From assembly GCA_013698305.1 (NCBI GenBank), contig JACCVC010000199.1:1-64000 (forward strand): a stretch of DNA of 64,000 nt, read 5' to 3'. Under the pieces are notes generated by a model that was not told the DNA's origin, searched no databases, and saw only the letters and a list, made by a program, of their open reading frames with translations. The translations under genes were made by a program, and so were the position numbers. Positions 56,031 through 64,000 of the stretch are shown one piece after another. This DNA is from Chloroflexia bacterium (lineage in GTDB: Bacteria; Chloroflexota; Chloroflexia; Thermomicrobiales; UBA6265). How positions within the stretch are numbered: position 1 is the first letter of the stretch; every line of letters begins with the position of its first letter.

Positions 56031-57329
56031 GTGGCAGATGATCGAATGGACGCAATCGTCGTCGGGGCAGGACCGGCAGGGATTACCGCTGCACGGGAGC
56101 TGGCAACCGCCGGTCTCTCCACGGTCGTGCTGGAGCGCGGGCAATTCCCCGGATCGAAGAACGTCTGGGGCGGCATCCTGTATCGCGAGCCGACCGAGGC
56201 AATTATTCCCGGTTTTGAGGCGGAAGCGCCGCTGGAGCGACCGATCATCGAACAGCGGTACATGCTGCTGTCTTTTGATGCGGCCATGACCGCGAGCTAC
56301 AAGTCCATGCGGTTCGCCGAGGAGCCGTACAACGCGTACACCGCCTTTCGAGGGGACTTCGACCAGTGGTACGCCGCGAAGGCGGAGGAAGAGGGCGTCG
56401 AGGTCTATCCCGAGTTCACGGTGACGGACCTGCTGTGGGAGGATGGGGCCGTCGTCGGGGTGACAACTGGTGACGCAGAAGGGGAGCTCTACGCCAATGT
56501 GGTCGTGCTGGCCGATGGCGCGAACTCACTGCTGGGCCAGCGCGCTGGATTGCACGAGGAATGGCAGCCGGACGAGCAGGCGCTGGTCGCCAAGGAAACG
56601 CTTCGGCTCGACGCAACGAAGATCGAGGAACGGTTCAACCTGCCGGCGGGCAAGGGAACCGCGCTGGAGATCTTCGGAGAGAGCACATGGGGGATGCTCG
56701 GCTACGGATTCATCTACACCAACAAGGACTCACTTTCGATCGGCACCGGCGCGTTGCTTTCCGACCTGATCACGTCGGGGCGAAACGTCAACGACATGCT
56801 CGACCGGTTCAAGGCCCATCCGGCGATCGTGCCGTTAATCGAGGGCGCGGAGAGCGAGGAGTATTCAGCGCACCTGATCCCGGAAGGAGGCTACAATCGG
56901 CTGCCACGGTTTTATGCTGACGGGGTGGTGATGGTCGGGGACGCCGCTGGCCTTGTCAATCCGCTCAATCGCGAGGGCGCGAATCTGGCGATGCTCTCGG
57001 GCAAGTTTGCCGGCATGGCGATCATCGAGGCGACCGAGTGCGGGGACTTCTCGGCGACCGGGTTGGCGCGGTACCGGGAGCTGCTGGAAGAGAGCTTCGT
57101 GGTCAAGGACCTCTACAAGATCCGGCACATGACTGATTTCGCGCACGACCGTCCATGGTTGTTTGGCGAGTACCCGGAGTTGATTTCGGAGGCGGCTCGA
57201 CGCTACCTGACCGTTTCCGGGCAGCCTAAGGCGTCGGTACAGAAGGATATCCTGAAGCTGTTCGGAGGGGTTCCGAAGAAGCGGTTGCTGGGTGACGCGG
57301 TCGGCGCGTTGAGAGTAATCAAGGGTTAG
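56031..57329 (+). CDS. fixC: FixC-like ETF:quinone oxidoreductase
   Basis: Flavoprotein of the FixC/ETF-QO family that passes electrons from ETF toward quinone at the membrane. The 432-residue product has the N-terminal FAD motif IVVGAGPAGITAARELATAG, KNVWGGILYREP, and VVMVGDAAGLVNPLNREGAN. GTG 56031 is ten bases after AGGAGG; GTG 56022 is too close and ATG 56046 would cut the first strand. The ferredoxin-like FixX that usually follows, and carries the iron-sulfur cluster, is missing: the next gene is a VOC protein. Confidence 0.92.
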   Translation: MADDRMDAIVVGAGPAGITAARELATAGLSTVVLERGQFPGSKNVWGGILYREPTEAIIPGFEAEAPLERPIIEQRYMLLSFDAAMTASYKSMRFAEEPYNAYTAFRGDFDQWYAAKAEEEGVEVYPEFTVTDLLWEDGAVVGVTTGDAEGELYANVVVLADGANSLLGQRAGLHEEWQPDEQALVAKETLRLDATKIEERFNLPAGKGTALEIFGESTWGMLGYGFIYTNKDSLSIGTGALLSDLITSGRNVNDMLDRFKAHPAIVPLIEGAESEEYSAHLIPEGGYNRLPRFYADGVVMVGDAAGLVNPLNREGANLAMLSGKFAGMAIIEATECGDFSATGLARYRELLEESFVVKDLYKIRHMTDFAHDRPWLFGEYPELISEAARRYLTVSGQPKASVQKDILKLFGGVPKKRLLGDAVGALRVIKG

Positions 57330-57346
57330 CTGAGAGGCAGGGCACG

Positions 57347-57757
57347 ATGAGCAAGATCGTTCGATTACAGCATGCGAGCATTCCGATGCCGTCCGGCGGG
57401 AATGACCGGGCACGCGAATTCTATGGCTCCAGGCTGGGGCTGAAAGAGAAGAGCGTTCCAGCATCACTCGACCAGGCGAAGATCATCTGGTTCGAGTTGG
57501 GATCGGACGGCGACGAGCTACATCTCTTCACCGAGGACGGCGAGGGACCATCGCCAGGGCAGCACGTTTGCATCCAGGTTGATGATATCGGCGCCTGGCG
57601 GGAGTTGTTGTCCGGCAAGAGCATTGCGATCGAGGAAACCGAGGCTATCGTCAACAGGCCTCGCTTCTTCACCCAGGATCCGTTCGGAAACCGCTTGGAG
57701 ATCACCCAGGTTCTTGGCGACTATAACGACCCGCCAGTTCACAGTACCGTCCTATAA
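57347..57757 (+). CDS. VOC (glyoxalase/dioxygenase) superfamily protein
   Basis: A 136-residue protein of the vicinal oxygen chelate fold, with the paired beta-alpha-beta-beta-beta units: LQHASIPMPSGGNDRAREFY at the start and RPRFFTQDPFGNRLEITQVL at the end. Possible metal ligands are H9, H59 and E118. Function could be a glyoxalase, epimerase or dioxygenase; sequence does not tell. ATG 57347 lies 17 bases after fixC. It stands where fixX is normally found but is unrelated to it. Confidence 0.8.
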   Translation: MSKIVRLQHASIPMPSGGNDRAREFYGSRLGLKEKSVPASLDQAKIIWFELGSDGDELHLFTEDGEGPSPGQHVCIQVDDIGAWRELLSGKSIAIEETEAIVNRPRFFTQDPFGNRLEITQVLGDYNDPPVHSTVL

Positions 57758-57772
57758 TCAGAGGAGGAACCG

Positions 57773-59371
57773 ATGTCCGCACCCGCACCGAAGATCACGT
57801 ATACCGCGACGCCCGAACAGATCGAGGCGATGCATGGGGAGTTCGACGAGGCACTGGAGGCGATAAAGGCCGACTATGGCGCGACATATCCCATGATTAT
57901 CAACGGCGAGGAGATCACGGGCCGGGAGACGTTCGACGTTCGGCCACCCGCTGATCGAACAATCGTACTTGGGTCGTTCCAAAAGGGCACAACCGAGGAC
58001 GTTGATCGCGCCGTGGCGGCGGCGAACGCGGCGTTTCCCGATTGGTCCGGGCGTCCGTGGAGAGCGCGCGTCGATCTGGTCCGGAAAGCGGCGGAGTTGA
58101 TTCGCGAGCGGAAGTACCGACTGTCGGCGTTCCTGATCCACGAGAGCGGCAAGTCACGCGCTGAGGCAATCGGTGAGATCGAGGAGGGCGCCGACTTGCT
58201 CGACGAATATGCGCGTCAGGTGGAAGCCTCCGACGGATTTCGGACGCCGATGGGATCGCTCGATCCGAGGGAGAAGAACGTCTCGATCCTGCGACCATTC
58301 GGGGTGTGGGCGGTGCTGGCGCCGTTCAACTTCCCCCACGCTCTCTCGGCGGGAATGGCATCGGGGGCGATGGTTGCGGGCAATACGGTCGTGTTCAAGC
58401 CCGCCAGCGCCACACCGATCTCGGGATATGAGCTGGCGCGCTGTTTCCTGGACGCCGGGATACCGGGCGGAGTGTTCAACTTTGTGAGTGGCAGCGGGGA
58501 GACGGTCGGCGAGCGGCTGGTGAACCACCCGGACATCGAAGGCGCGGTCTTTACCGGCTCAAAGGAGATTGGTATGGACCTGTACCGATCGTTCGCGACG
58601 AACTACCCGCGACCGATCCTCACCGAGATGGGTGGCAAGAATCCGACGATCGTGACGAAACACGCCGACCTCGACAAGGCGGTCGAAGGGGTGGCGCGGT
58701 CGGCTTTCGGCTTCTCCGGCCAGAAGTGCTCGGCATGCTCGCGGGTCTATATGGAGCGCCCGGTGTACGACGACTTTATGGACAGGATGATCGAGCGATC
58801 GCGGAAGATTGTCGTGGGCGACCCCGCCAAGCGCGAGGTGTTCATGGGGCCGGTGATCGACGACGGAGCGGTGGAGCGGTTCGAAGAGGCGGTCAAGTCC
58901 GCCGGAGACGGCAAGGTACAGCTCGGGGGAGGGCAGCTCACCGACGGAGAATACGCCGAAGGCACGTTCGTCGAGCCGACGATCGTGGACGGGCTGCCGC
59001 TGGACCACGACCTGTTCAAGCGAGAGTTGTTTCTTCCATTCCTCGCAGTTGGCGCGGTCGACTCGCTGGACCAGGCGCTCGAAGAGGCCAACGACACTGA
59101 GTATGGGCTGACCGCCGGTATCTTCTCCGAGGACGAGGGGGAGATTGCGACCTTCTTCGACCGCATCATCGCGGGAGCGGTCTACGCGAACCGGAGTGGT
59201 GGCGCTACGACCGGCGCGTGGCCGGGCTGCCAGTCGTTCTGCGGCTGGAAGGGGAGCGGTTCCTCGGGCAAGGGTGGTCTCGGTCCGTACTACGTCCAGC
59301 AGTTCCTGCGGGAGCAAAATCAGACGCGAGTGGTCGGGGACGAGGACCAGCAGCGGATAGTCGGAGAATAG
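57773..59371 (+). CDS. Aldehyde dehydrogenase (1-pyrroline-5-carboxylate dehydrogenase-like)
   Basis: NAD(P)-dependent aldehyde dehydrogenase of the glutamate-semialdehyde (PruA/RocA) type. In the 532-residue product the catalytic Cys is C319 in GFSGQKCSACSR, the general-base Glu is E285 in TEMGGKNPTIV, and the N169-type Asn is in APFNFPHA. The long N-terminus with YPMIINGEEI is typical of the P5C group. Gene gap to the VOC protein is 15 bases, with AGGAGGA. Proline or another amino acid could be the source of its substrate. Confidence 0.85.
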   Translation: MSAPAPKITYTATPEQIEAMHGEFDEALEAIKADYGATYPMIINGEEITGRETFDVRPPADRTIVLGSFQKGTTEDVDRAVAAANAAFPDWSGRPWRARVDLVRKAAELIRERKYRLSAFLIHESGKSRAEAIGEIEEGADLLDEYARQVEASDGFRTPMGSLDPREKNVSILRPFGVWAVLAPFNFPHALSAGMASGAMVAGNTVVFKPASATPISGYELARCFLDAGIPGGVFNFVSGSGETVGERLVNHPDIEGAVFTGSKEIGMDLYRSFATNYPRPILTEMGGKNPTIVTKHADLDKAVEGVARSAFGFSGQKCSACSRVYMERPVYDDFMDRMIERSRKIVVGDPAKREVFMGPVIDDGAVERFEEAVKSAGDGKVQLGGGQLTDGEYAEGTFVEPTIVDGLPLDHDLFKRELFLPFLAVGAVDSLDQALEEANDTEYGLTAGIFSEDEGEIATFFDRIIAGAVYANRSGGATTGAWPGCQSFCGWKGSGSSGKGGLGPYYVQQFLREQNQTRVVGDEDQQRIVGE

Positions 59372-59407
59372 ATGGTCCAGAGCCAGGCAATCGGAGTCAC
59401 ATGAGCA

Positions 59408-59441
59408 ACCGCCGGTCCTGTCGCTCGACAGGACCGGCGGT
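59408..59441 (+). terminator. Hairpin terminator after the aldehyde dehydrogenase gene
   Basis: ACCGCCGGTCCTGTCG (59408-59423) pairs perfectly with CGACAGGACCGGCGGT (59426-59441). It is 36 bases past the stop. Only a few T bases follow, so it is not a textbook terminator, but its strength and position fit the end of the ETF operon. Confidence 0.7.
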
Positions 59442-59528
59442 CATCTGTTGCTATAGCCAAGTGCATATTGGTTGACGCATCCGAGTGAATGAGCGTGATC
59501 GTGGCGTATTGTCGCCCCCCGGACGACC

Positions 59529-59556
59529 GGATCGACACAAGGTCGGTCCCTATGCG
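59529..59556 (+). repeat. R1 hairpin repeat in the 59.4-59.9 kb gap
   Basis: GGATCGAC (59529-59536), loop ACAAG, GTCGGTCC (59542-59549), then CTATGCG. One G-T wobble. It is about 50 bases upstream of the composite repeat B in a 486-base gap that contains no gene. Confidence 0.8.
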
Positions 59557-59597
59557 TTGGTGTACCTCGCGTTGAATCAAGCATCTTGCAACGCGCT

Positions 59598-59820
59598 CTA
59601 TACCAAGTCCGCTGATCAATTCGCGGAAAACCGTAGGGGCGAGTTCCGTCAGGATACTCGCCGGTTCGCCGCGTGCAGCGGACAATACGTCATGGCGGCG
59701 CGGTCGAGAGACATCATGCCTGGGACGCATCGTCCATTGCGCACGCGTCGCGCAGATACTTCGCTGCGCTCAGCACAGGCTTTGGGCGACTATCCCCGCG
59801 GGGAAGTCGCCCCTACGCGT
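59598..59820 (+). repeat. Composite hairpin repeat (R4 + R3), copy B
   Basis: Same layout as 8254-8446: ATACC block, GGCGAGT/ACTCGCC (59638-59644 with 59656-59662), GCATTG-like block with TTGCGCACGC, and GGGCGACT...AGTCGCCC (59784-59811), closing in CCCTACGCG. Copy B carries about 25 extra bases (around 59752-59780, with TTCGCTGCGCTCAG) before the last hairpin. With the R1 copy it fills most of the 486-base gap between the convergent aldehyde dehydrogenase and aminotransferase genes. Confidence 0.8.
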
Positions 59821-59857
59821 CCAGGCGAAATGGCGTTACCTGACTGACTATCCGGAT

Positions 59858-60997
59858 TCAGTATTGGCGGGAGGTGCGAATGAAGTCGCTGGTGCGCTCG
59901 AGCGCCTCGGCGAAGATGGTCGGGCGTTGTCCGATGCCGATGCGAAGATAGCCGGGCAGACCGAACGTCGATCCGGGGGCGAGCATGACGCCAGCGTCTG
60001 CGGCGAGCCGCTCCGAGAGATCGTCGGTGTTGTCGACTCCGATCACGTCCATCATCGCCAGCAGGCCGGCCTTCGGCTCCTTCCAGGCGACTATGTCACT
60101 GTTGTCGGCGAACCATGTTCGCGCGGTCGCGAGATTTTCGGCGAGGATGCCGTCGTTGCGTTGCTGTATCCGTTGCCGGTTGTCGACGGCGAGGCGGGCG
60201 AGGCGATCGCTGAGCCAGGCAGGGCTTAGCGAGGTGTAGTCTCTATGGCGCCAGCATTGTGCCGCGAGCTCGGCAGTTCCGGCGAGCCAACCAAGGCGAA
60301 GACCTGGCAGGCCGAAGAATTTCGACATGGTGCCGATGCTGATGGAGCGAGGGTACAGGTCGCGGAAGGGTGGTGGGAGCGGCTCGCCGCCTGGATGCTC
60401 TATCCACCGGTAGGCTTCGTCCGAAAGTACCCACGCGCCGACCCGATCGGCAATCTCCGCGATCCGTTCCAGATACGAGTGGCGTAGCAGCGCTCCGGTG
60501 GGGTTGTGCGGGGAGTTAATGACGATGAGCTTGGTCCGGTCGGTGACGAGGGACTCAAGCGCGTCGAGGTCAAAGCTGAATCCGGACTCTGGCGTCACCC
60601 GCCACTCGGCCACCTCACAACCAATCGCCTTGGGGATGCTGACCAGCTGTTGATAGCAGGGAGTTGTCACGACGACGTGGTCACCGTGGTTGAGCAGCAC
60701 ATTGAACACAAGATAATTGGCCTCGATAGCGCCGGTGGTGACGAGCACGTCGTCTGATCCGACGCTGGCATAGGTGTTCGCGATACTCGTGCGCAATTCC
60801 TCGGTGCCTCTGGCTTCGCTGTAAAGCTGAGGTGACGATAGTAGCGTGTCGATGTACTCTTGGTCGTTCGTCACATCGGACAAGGTCAGCAATTCGGTGA
60901 TCGAGAGAGGAGAGACGCCGCTCTCGGTGATGTCATGGGTGACGTTGAGCTCCCATGTGGTCATCCATCGTTCGAGTTGAAACGTTTCGACTTTCAT
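59858..60997 (-). CDS. PLP-dependent aminotransferase, class I/II fold
   Basis: A fold-type I PLP enzyme of 379 residues. The Schiff-base lysine is K226 in GTMSKFFGLPGLRLGW; N165 (NSPHNPTG), D193 and Y196 (LSDEAYRW) complete the PLP site. The opening LERWMTTWELNVTHDITESG resembles capreomycidine-synthase-like and related amino-acid aminotransferases, so a side-chain lyase or cyclase is possible as well as simple transamination. ATG at 60997. It lies in a minus-strand run; the upstream gap to the membrane protein holds a repeat. Confidence 0.85.
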   Translation of the reverse strand: MKVETFQLERWMTTWELNVTHDITESGVSPLSITELLTLSDVTNDQEYIDTLLSSPQLYSEARGTEELRTSIANTYASVGSDDVLVTTGAIEANYLVFNVLLNHGDHVVVTTPCYQQLVSIPKAIGCEVAEWRVTPESGFSFDLDALESLVTDRTKLIVINSPHNPTGALLRHSYLERIAEIADRVGAWVLSDEAYRWIEHPGGEPLPPPFRDLYPRSISIGTMSKFFGLPGLRLGWLAGTAELAAQCWRHRDYTSLSPAWLSDRLARLAVDNRQRIQQRNDGILAENLATARTWFADNSDIVAWKEPKAGLLAMMDVIGVDNTDDLSERLAADAGVMLAPGSTFGLPGYLRIGIGQRPTIFAEALERTSDFIRTSRQY

Positions 60998-61057
60998 GCT
61001 GTTCGCTCCTGAACGTGAACCAAGGATTTAATCTCAACTCTTCGTATTCGGCAGAAC

Positions 61058-61085
61058 GGACCGACACAATGTCGATCCCTACGCG
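61058..61085 (+). repeat. R1 hairpin repeat between the aminotransferase and membrane protein genes
   Basis: GGACCGAC (61058-61065), loop ACAAT, GTCGATCC (61071-61078), then CTACGCG. One G-T wobble. It sits between two minus-strand genes with its conserved edge on the plus strand, so orientation is independent of gene direction. Confidence 0.8.
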
Positions 61086-61101
61086 GTTAGGCACTTTGTA
61101 G

Positions 61102-62418
61102 CTAGGGCTGCCTACGAAGTGTCCACGAGCCGCCGCGCCGTCCCGGTTGTGAATATGGCCGGACGATCATCGCCGTTGTCAGCAACACGATCACCGAAGC
61201 TCCAGCCCCGTAGCGGAGCAGTACCTCGAACGACATGGTGTCCAGCATGCGGATCGCGATGATCGGCGCAAAGGCGGTGACGATCAGCACGACTCCGATC
61301 ACGGCTCGCGTCAGCTCGCGGGTGGACGGTGGCGTGATGGACTGGATGTACCTGGCGTTGCCGGCGTGGCTGAGCCAATATCCTGCGCCCAGCAGCAATG
61401 CGGCGACGACGATTATCCAGTTTTGCCAATTTTGTGACAGGTTTTGCTCGGTCATGAAGGTTGTGGTGGCGAGCGTCGGAACGAACGCGATGAGGATCAA
61501 CGTCATCGCTCGCAGGAAGACGCCGAAGACGATGGCGGTCCGCGCGTTCGGCTGCCGGGAGGAGGTCATGATGAAGCGGGACGCAGCTTCCCCGACGGCG
61601 AAGGCGAGCGCGGCTCCTCCCCACCAGACCAGGTCAGGCGCGAACAGGGCGATCACGCCAACGAGGATGAAGGGATCGGCAAACCGGCTCACGCCGTCGA
61701 GAAGCTGAAAGACGGTGTACCGCATAAGTGGCGCGTTGGTGAAGAACCCAGGCGCGTTGGTGGATGGCAGCGTTCTGGCTGGATAGGGCAGATGGTCGGA
61801 TGTCAGCATGGGCAGCAGTCCCAACCAGGTGGCGGCGGCCAACGCCAGCGCCCCGGCCAGCAGCAGGCGACCCAGCAGCTCCGCGACATCGGCGCCTTGC
61901 GAATCCGTGAGCCGCCAGATGCCGAAACCGGTGAGTAGCACCGCCGCGCCGGACATCATGGTGATCGCGATTGGTGAAATGGACACCCTGGCATACTCGC
62001 GAGACTGTTCGACAATCCGCAGCAAAATCCCCGTTGGAAGCATCAGGATCAGGAATCCCGTCGCAGCGGTACCGAGCAGCCCATCGTCAGAAATACTACC
62101 TGCCCGGAGCGCGGCAAAGGCAATGATCAGAAAGCCGAGCATTTGCATCGCCAGCAGGACGCCGGCGACCAGCCGAGTGAGTTGCGGAAACGAGGTGACG
62201 AGCGAGCCGATCGGTCCGGCAATTCCGTAGGCAAAACCAGCGACCACGGCGTACCAGGCAACCTGGGCGGCGCTGCCGCCAAGCAGGTAGACAAAGGCAG
62301 GCAGAACGATTACGGGATGCAGCAGCAGCGAACCGGCTGGTTGGAGGAAGAGTTGCGCGGACTGCCTGCCAATGCCCGAGATCGCTCTGTAAGGCTGACT
62401 GGCAAGTGTATTGTTCAT
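61102..62418 (-). CDS. Multi-pass membrane protein, function unknown
   Basis: A 438-residue protein with about 10-12 hydrophobic helices spread across its length (SLLLHPVIVLPAFVYLL, LTRLVAGVLLAMQMLGFLII, LILIAFVPTL, IIVVAALLLGAGYWL). The arrangement in two halves with a central cytoplasmic stretch (MLTSDHLPYPARTLPS) suggests an MFS-like transporter, but no family motif is clear. ATG at 62418. It lies alone between repeats on the minus strand. Substrate unknown. Confidence 0.65.
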   Translation of the reverse strand: MNNTLASQPYRAISGIGRQSAQLFLQPAGSLLLHPVIVLPAFVYLLGGSAAQVAWYAVVAGFAYGIAGPIGSLVTSFPQLTRLVAGVLLAMQMLGFLIIAFAALRAGSISDDGLLGTAATGFLILMLPTGILLRIVEQSREYARVSISPIAITMMSGAAVLLTGFGIWRLTDSQGADVAELLGRLLLAGALALAAATWLGLLPMLTSDHLPYPARTLPSTNAPGFFTNAPLMRYTVFQLLDGVSRFADPFILVGVIALFAPDLVWWGGAALAFAVGEAASRFIMTSSRQPNARTAIVFGVFLRAMTLILIAFVPTLATTTFMTEQNLSQNWQNWIIVVAALLLGAGYWLSHAGNARYIQSITPPSTRELTRAVIGVVLIVTAFAPIIAIRMLDTMSFEVLLRYGAGASVIVLLTTAMIVRPYSQPGRRGGSWTLRRQP

Positions 62419-62568
62419 TCAGGTCTCCGAATGGTGAATGGTCGTGGGCGAGCGTTAATGAGCGGAGTACCCGAGGGCACAATCGCTCAAGTCTACCGGA
62501 TTGGCTGTATCTTCAGAATACAGTGCATGGCATCGGAGAGTATTGTGGTGGCGCCAACGACGTACCCT

Positions 62569-62650
62569 CGTAGCGGCAGACCCTGTGTCTGCCAGTTCCA
62601 TCCGAAGTGTGTGGCTGTGAAACCGGGCGGATACAGGATCGGCCACTACG
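62569..62650 (-). repeat. Composite hairpin repeat (R5 + R2), inverted copy
   Basis: Reading on the minus strand it begins CGTAGT, then GGCCGAT/ATCCGCC (62644-62626), a 32-base spacer, and GGCAGAC/GTCTGCC (62593-62575) followed by GCTACG. It mirrors 33030-33102. The TAG in the first CGTAG is the stop codon of the HIT gene. The remaining part of the 227-base gap (62419-62568) shows nothing recognisable. Confidence 0.85.
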
Positions 62651-63530
62651 CGCGGTTGTCACTGTCGTTCCTGATCCAGGGAGCCAGGTTGTTTTGGACG
62701 CGGAGCAGGGTGTCGCTGGTTTTCGCTCGGTTGTTGCTCTGTTGGTATTGGGAGAACAGCGGCAGTCGGCGCCATCCTGATCCGTCCGGTACCGAGGTGG
62801 TGCGGATCACGAGGCCGGGCGTTGTCACGCGATCCATCGTGCCTGGGGCGCCGGAGTAGCCGACGACCTCGGCGTCCTGGAGACCGAGAGACGACACGGC
62901 GGACCTCCACACCGGAGACTCTGGAGTCGAATCCAAGATGGGAACTTCATCGTCGCACAGCCAAACGTTCGGTTCGTCGGCATCGTCCAACAGCACGACC
63001 TCGAAGCGCGCGATGCCGTGAATCTCGGCGTCCAGCTCGGCGCGGACCTTGGCATAGGTGGATGGAATCAGCTCGGGGATGATCATTGTCCCAGCAATGA
63101 TCGGCATGAAGTTGGCGTCGCCCTGCCAGCGTGGAACGACATGCTGATGCAAATGCTCGGCTACACCTGCTCCGGCAATGGCGCCCTGGTTTAAGCCGAT
63201 GTTGAATCCCTCACAGCCCAGCACGCGACGAAGCGCTCGCACGACCGGAGGGAGCAGGTGCGCCAGTTCGGCAATGACATGCGGGTCCAGATTCTCGATC
63301 TCGGCGACGTGGGCGTTGGGCACGATCATCAGGTGGCCGGTATTGTACGGGTAAAGGTTCATGATGACGAAGCAGTGTTCGGCTCGGTGCAGGATAAGTG
63401 ACTCGATGTCGTTGGGACGGGCCAGTCGATTGCAGAAGATGCAGCCATCCTCCTGCGGGCCGCCGGTGATATACCGCATCCGCCAGGGCGTCCAGAGGTG
63501 GTCACGGTGGCGTGATTGGTCTGGGTTCAC
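62646..63530 (-). CDS. HIT-family hydrolase/AP4A phosphorylase-like with C-terminal extension
   Basis: Histidine triad protein acting on nucleotide phosphates such as Ap4A. In the 294-residue product the core (10-165) has WTPWRMRYI, zinc Cys C30 and C33 (GCIFC), and the triad H126-L-H128-Q-H130 (EHLHQHVVPRW) with nucleophile H128. The last 130 residues are an extension not seen in ordinary members, of mixed strand-rich character. The GTG at 63530 overlaps the upstream TGA (GTGA); the longer open frame to 63836 is the shadow of that gene. Its TAG stop lies at the edge of a composite repeat. Confidence 0.86.
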   Translation of the reverse strand: MNPDQSRHRDHLWTPWRMRYITGGPQEDGCIFCNRLARPNDIESLILHRAEHCFVIMNLYPYNTGHLMIVPNAHVAEIENLDPHVIAELAHLLPPVVRALRRVLGCEGFNIGLNQGAIAGAGVAEHLHQHVVPRWQGDANFMPIIAGTMIIPELIPSTYAKVRAELDAEIHGIARFEVVLLDDADEPNVWLCDDEVPILDSTPESPVWRSAVSSLGLQDAEVVGYSGAPGTMDRVTTPGLVIRTTSVPDGSGWRRLPLFSQYQQSNNRAKTSDTLLRVQNNLAPWIRNDSDNRA

Positions 63531-64000
63531 GGCGACTGCCCAGGGTTGGATTCGAAGAAAGGCGCCAGATATGGTTTTGTTCGCATTTCGACGAGGTCGC
63601 GCTGGATAAGCTCTTCCGGTTCGATGCCGTGCGAGGCCATGGCGGTCGCGACTAGCGTGATGGTGTCGTGCAACTGCGACGCCTCGGGAGCAGAATCCGC
63701 AGCTTCGATGGCTCCAGCGCGGCTCTCGATCAGCTTGATCAGCATTTGGTCGCTTGTGTGACCGTCTCCCTGTACGTTGAGGGCAAGGTCGGGGTGGACG
63801 TTGTCCCACGTCACGCCGAGATGCACTGAGGCACACACGGTCCAGTAGAGCACCTGCCTTGCTTCGAGACGGAGGTCTGCTTGCATTGACGTGTGGTGAT
63901 GGCTGCCGTCCAGCACGCCCACCAACTCCCGAAGCTCATCGGCGATGCGCTGGGAGTGGTCGCTTGTTTCAGCGCGGAGATGGCGGGATGTCGACGACTT
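63527..64000 (-). CDS. MazG-like pyrophosphohydrolase domain protein (5' partial)
   Basis: The frame is open to the window end, so the N-terminus lies beyond 64000; 157 residues are visible. The helical segment ADELRELVGVLDG, EARQVLYWTVCASVHLGVTW and LHDTITLVATAMASHGIEPE resembles the all-alpha MazG-like fold, though the usual E-X-X-E/D metal motifs are incomplete. The stop overlaps the start of the HIT gene by four bases (GTGA), so the two are coupled. If the assignment holds, the pair would be two nucleotide-cleaning enzymes. Confidence 0.45.
   Translation of the reverse strand, partial: KSSTSRHLRAETSDHSQRIADELRELVGVLDGSHHHTSMQADLRLEARQVLYWTVCASVHLGVTWDNVHPDLALNVQGDGHTSDQMLIKLIESRAGAIEAADSAPEASQLHDTITLVATAMASHGIEPEELIQRDLVEMRTKPYLAPFFESNPGQSP

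Noticed and set aside
62646..63836. 396-codon frame as the full HIT gene
   Set aside because: The first 102 codons overlap the MazG-like gene in another frame and are Arg-rich. GTG 63530 with the GTGA overlap is the better start.
1..64000. CRISPR arrays, prophage or IS elements
   Set aside because: No regularly spaced direct repeats, no transposase, integrase or phage structural genes were seen. The dispersed hairpins are irregularly spaced and carry no open frame.

Overview
The window is a high-GC (roughly 60%) bacterial chromosome segment with dense coding on both strands, many GTG/TTG starts, and no phage, insertion sequence or CRISPR. The gene content suggests a Chloroflexota bacterium of the Thermomicrobia/Sphaerobacter type. 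The clues are the spc/alpha ribosomal block ending in rplM-rpsI, secreted proteins carrying Ala-Thr-Pro-Val-Ala linkers, an ETF/FixC branch, and a DnaQ-UvrC fusion protein like those of Actinobacteria and Chloroflexota. This placement is inferred from gene content and recalled family features, not from a database search.

Layout. (1) 1-8231: 3' end of the ribosomal superoperon: secY (5' cut), adk, map, rpmJ (37 aa), rpsM, rpsK, rpsD, rpoA, rplQ, truA, rplM, rpsI, closed by a terminator. infA is not in its usual place between map and rpmJ. (2) 8503-12511, minus strand: a TIM-barrel-like protein, a P1/DmpA-type aminopeptidase, a metallo-beta-lactamase-fold hydrolase, a histidine phosphatase and endonuclease III. 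(3) 12513-21111: pyrimidine operon pyrC-carA-carB-pyrK-pyrD-pyrE behind a leader with a strong terminator and no upstream co-directional gene, so probably an attenuator. (4) 21097-25741: a small coiled protein and ligA (minus), then a DEDDh exonuclease/GIY-YIG fusion. (5) 25784-32249: ABC sugar importer (binding protein plus two permeases, no ATPase) and a large secreted PIG-L-type deacetylase with NEW3-like and CBM9-like domains. (6) 32385-45366: family 4 uracil-DNA glycosylase, RNase J, FtsK, zinc-ribbon protein, RecR, a tandem GNAT-like protein, a Ycf45/SpoIIIAA-like ATPase, thymidylate kinase, a DarA-like c-di-AMP receptor, a zinc-ribbon membrane protein, NAD kinase with an NrtR-like regulator, and tRNA-Gln. 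(7) 45480-50141: glmU, prs, a CNNM/CBS transporter-like protein, birA. (8) 50218-59371: acyl-CoA catabolism: acyl-CoA dehydrogenase, thiolase, PaaY-like gamma-carbonic-anhydrase fold protein, enoyl-CoA hydratase, EtfB, EtfA, FixC, a VOC protein and an aldehyde dehydrogenase. (9) 59858-64000, minus strand: PLP aminotransferase, multi-pass membrane protein, HIT hydrolase, and a 5'-cut MazG-like protein.

The most unusual feature is a family of short intergenic hairpin repeats scattered over at least 14 places. The arms vary (GGACCGAC/GTCGGTCC, GGCAGAC/GTCTGCC, GGGCGAGT/ACTCGCCC, GACTTCCC/GGGAAGTC), but the 3' edge is usually CCCTACG or a close variant. Copies occur singly, in tandem, nested and as longer composites, and two supply the stop codon of the gene they abut. 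Other points of interest are the pyr attenuator, the NrtR-nadK pair with an operator-like inverted repeat, the orphan sugar importer coupled to an extracellular deacetylase, and a candidate leaderless gene at 38686.
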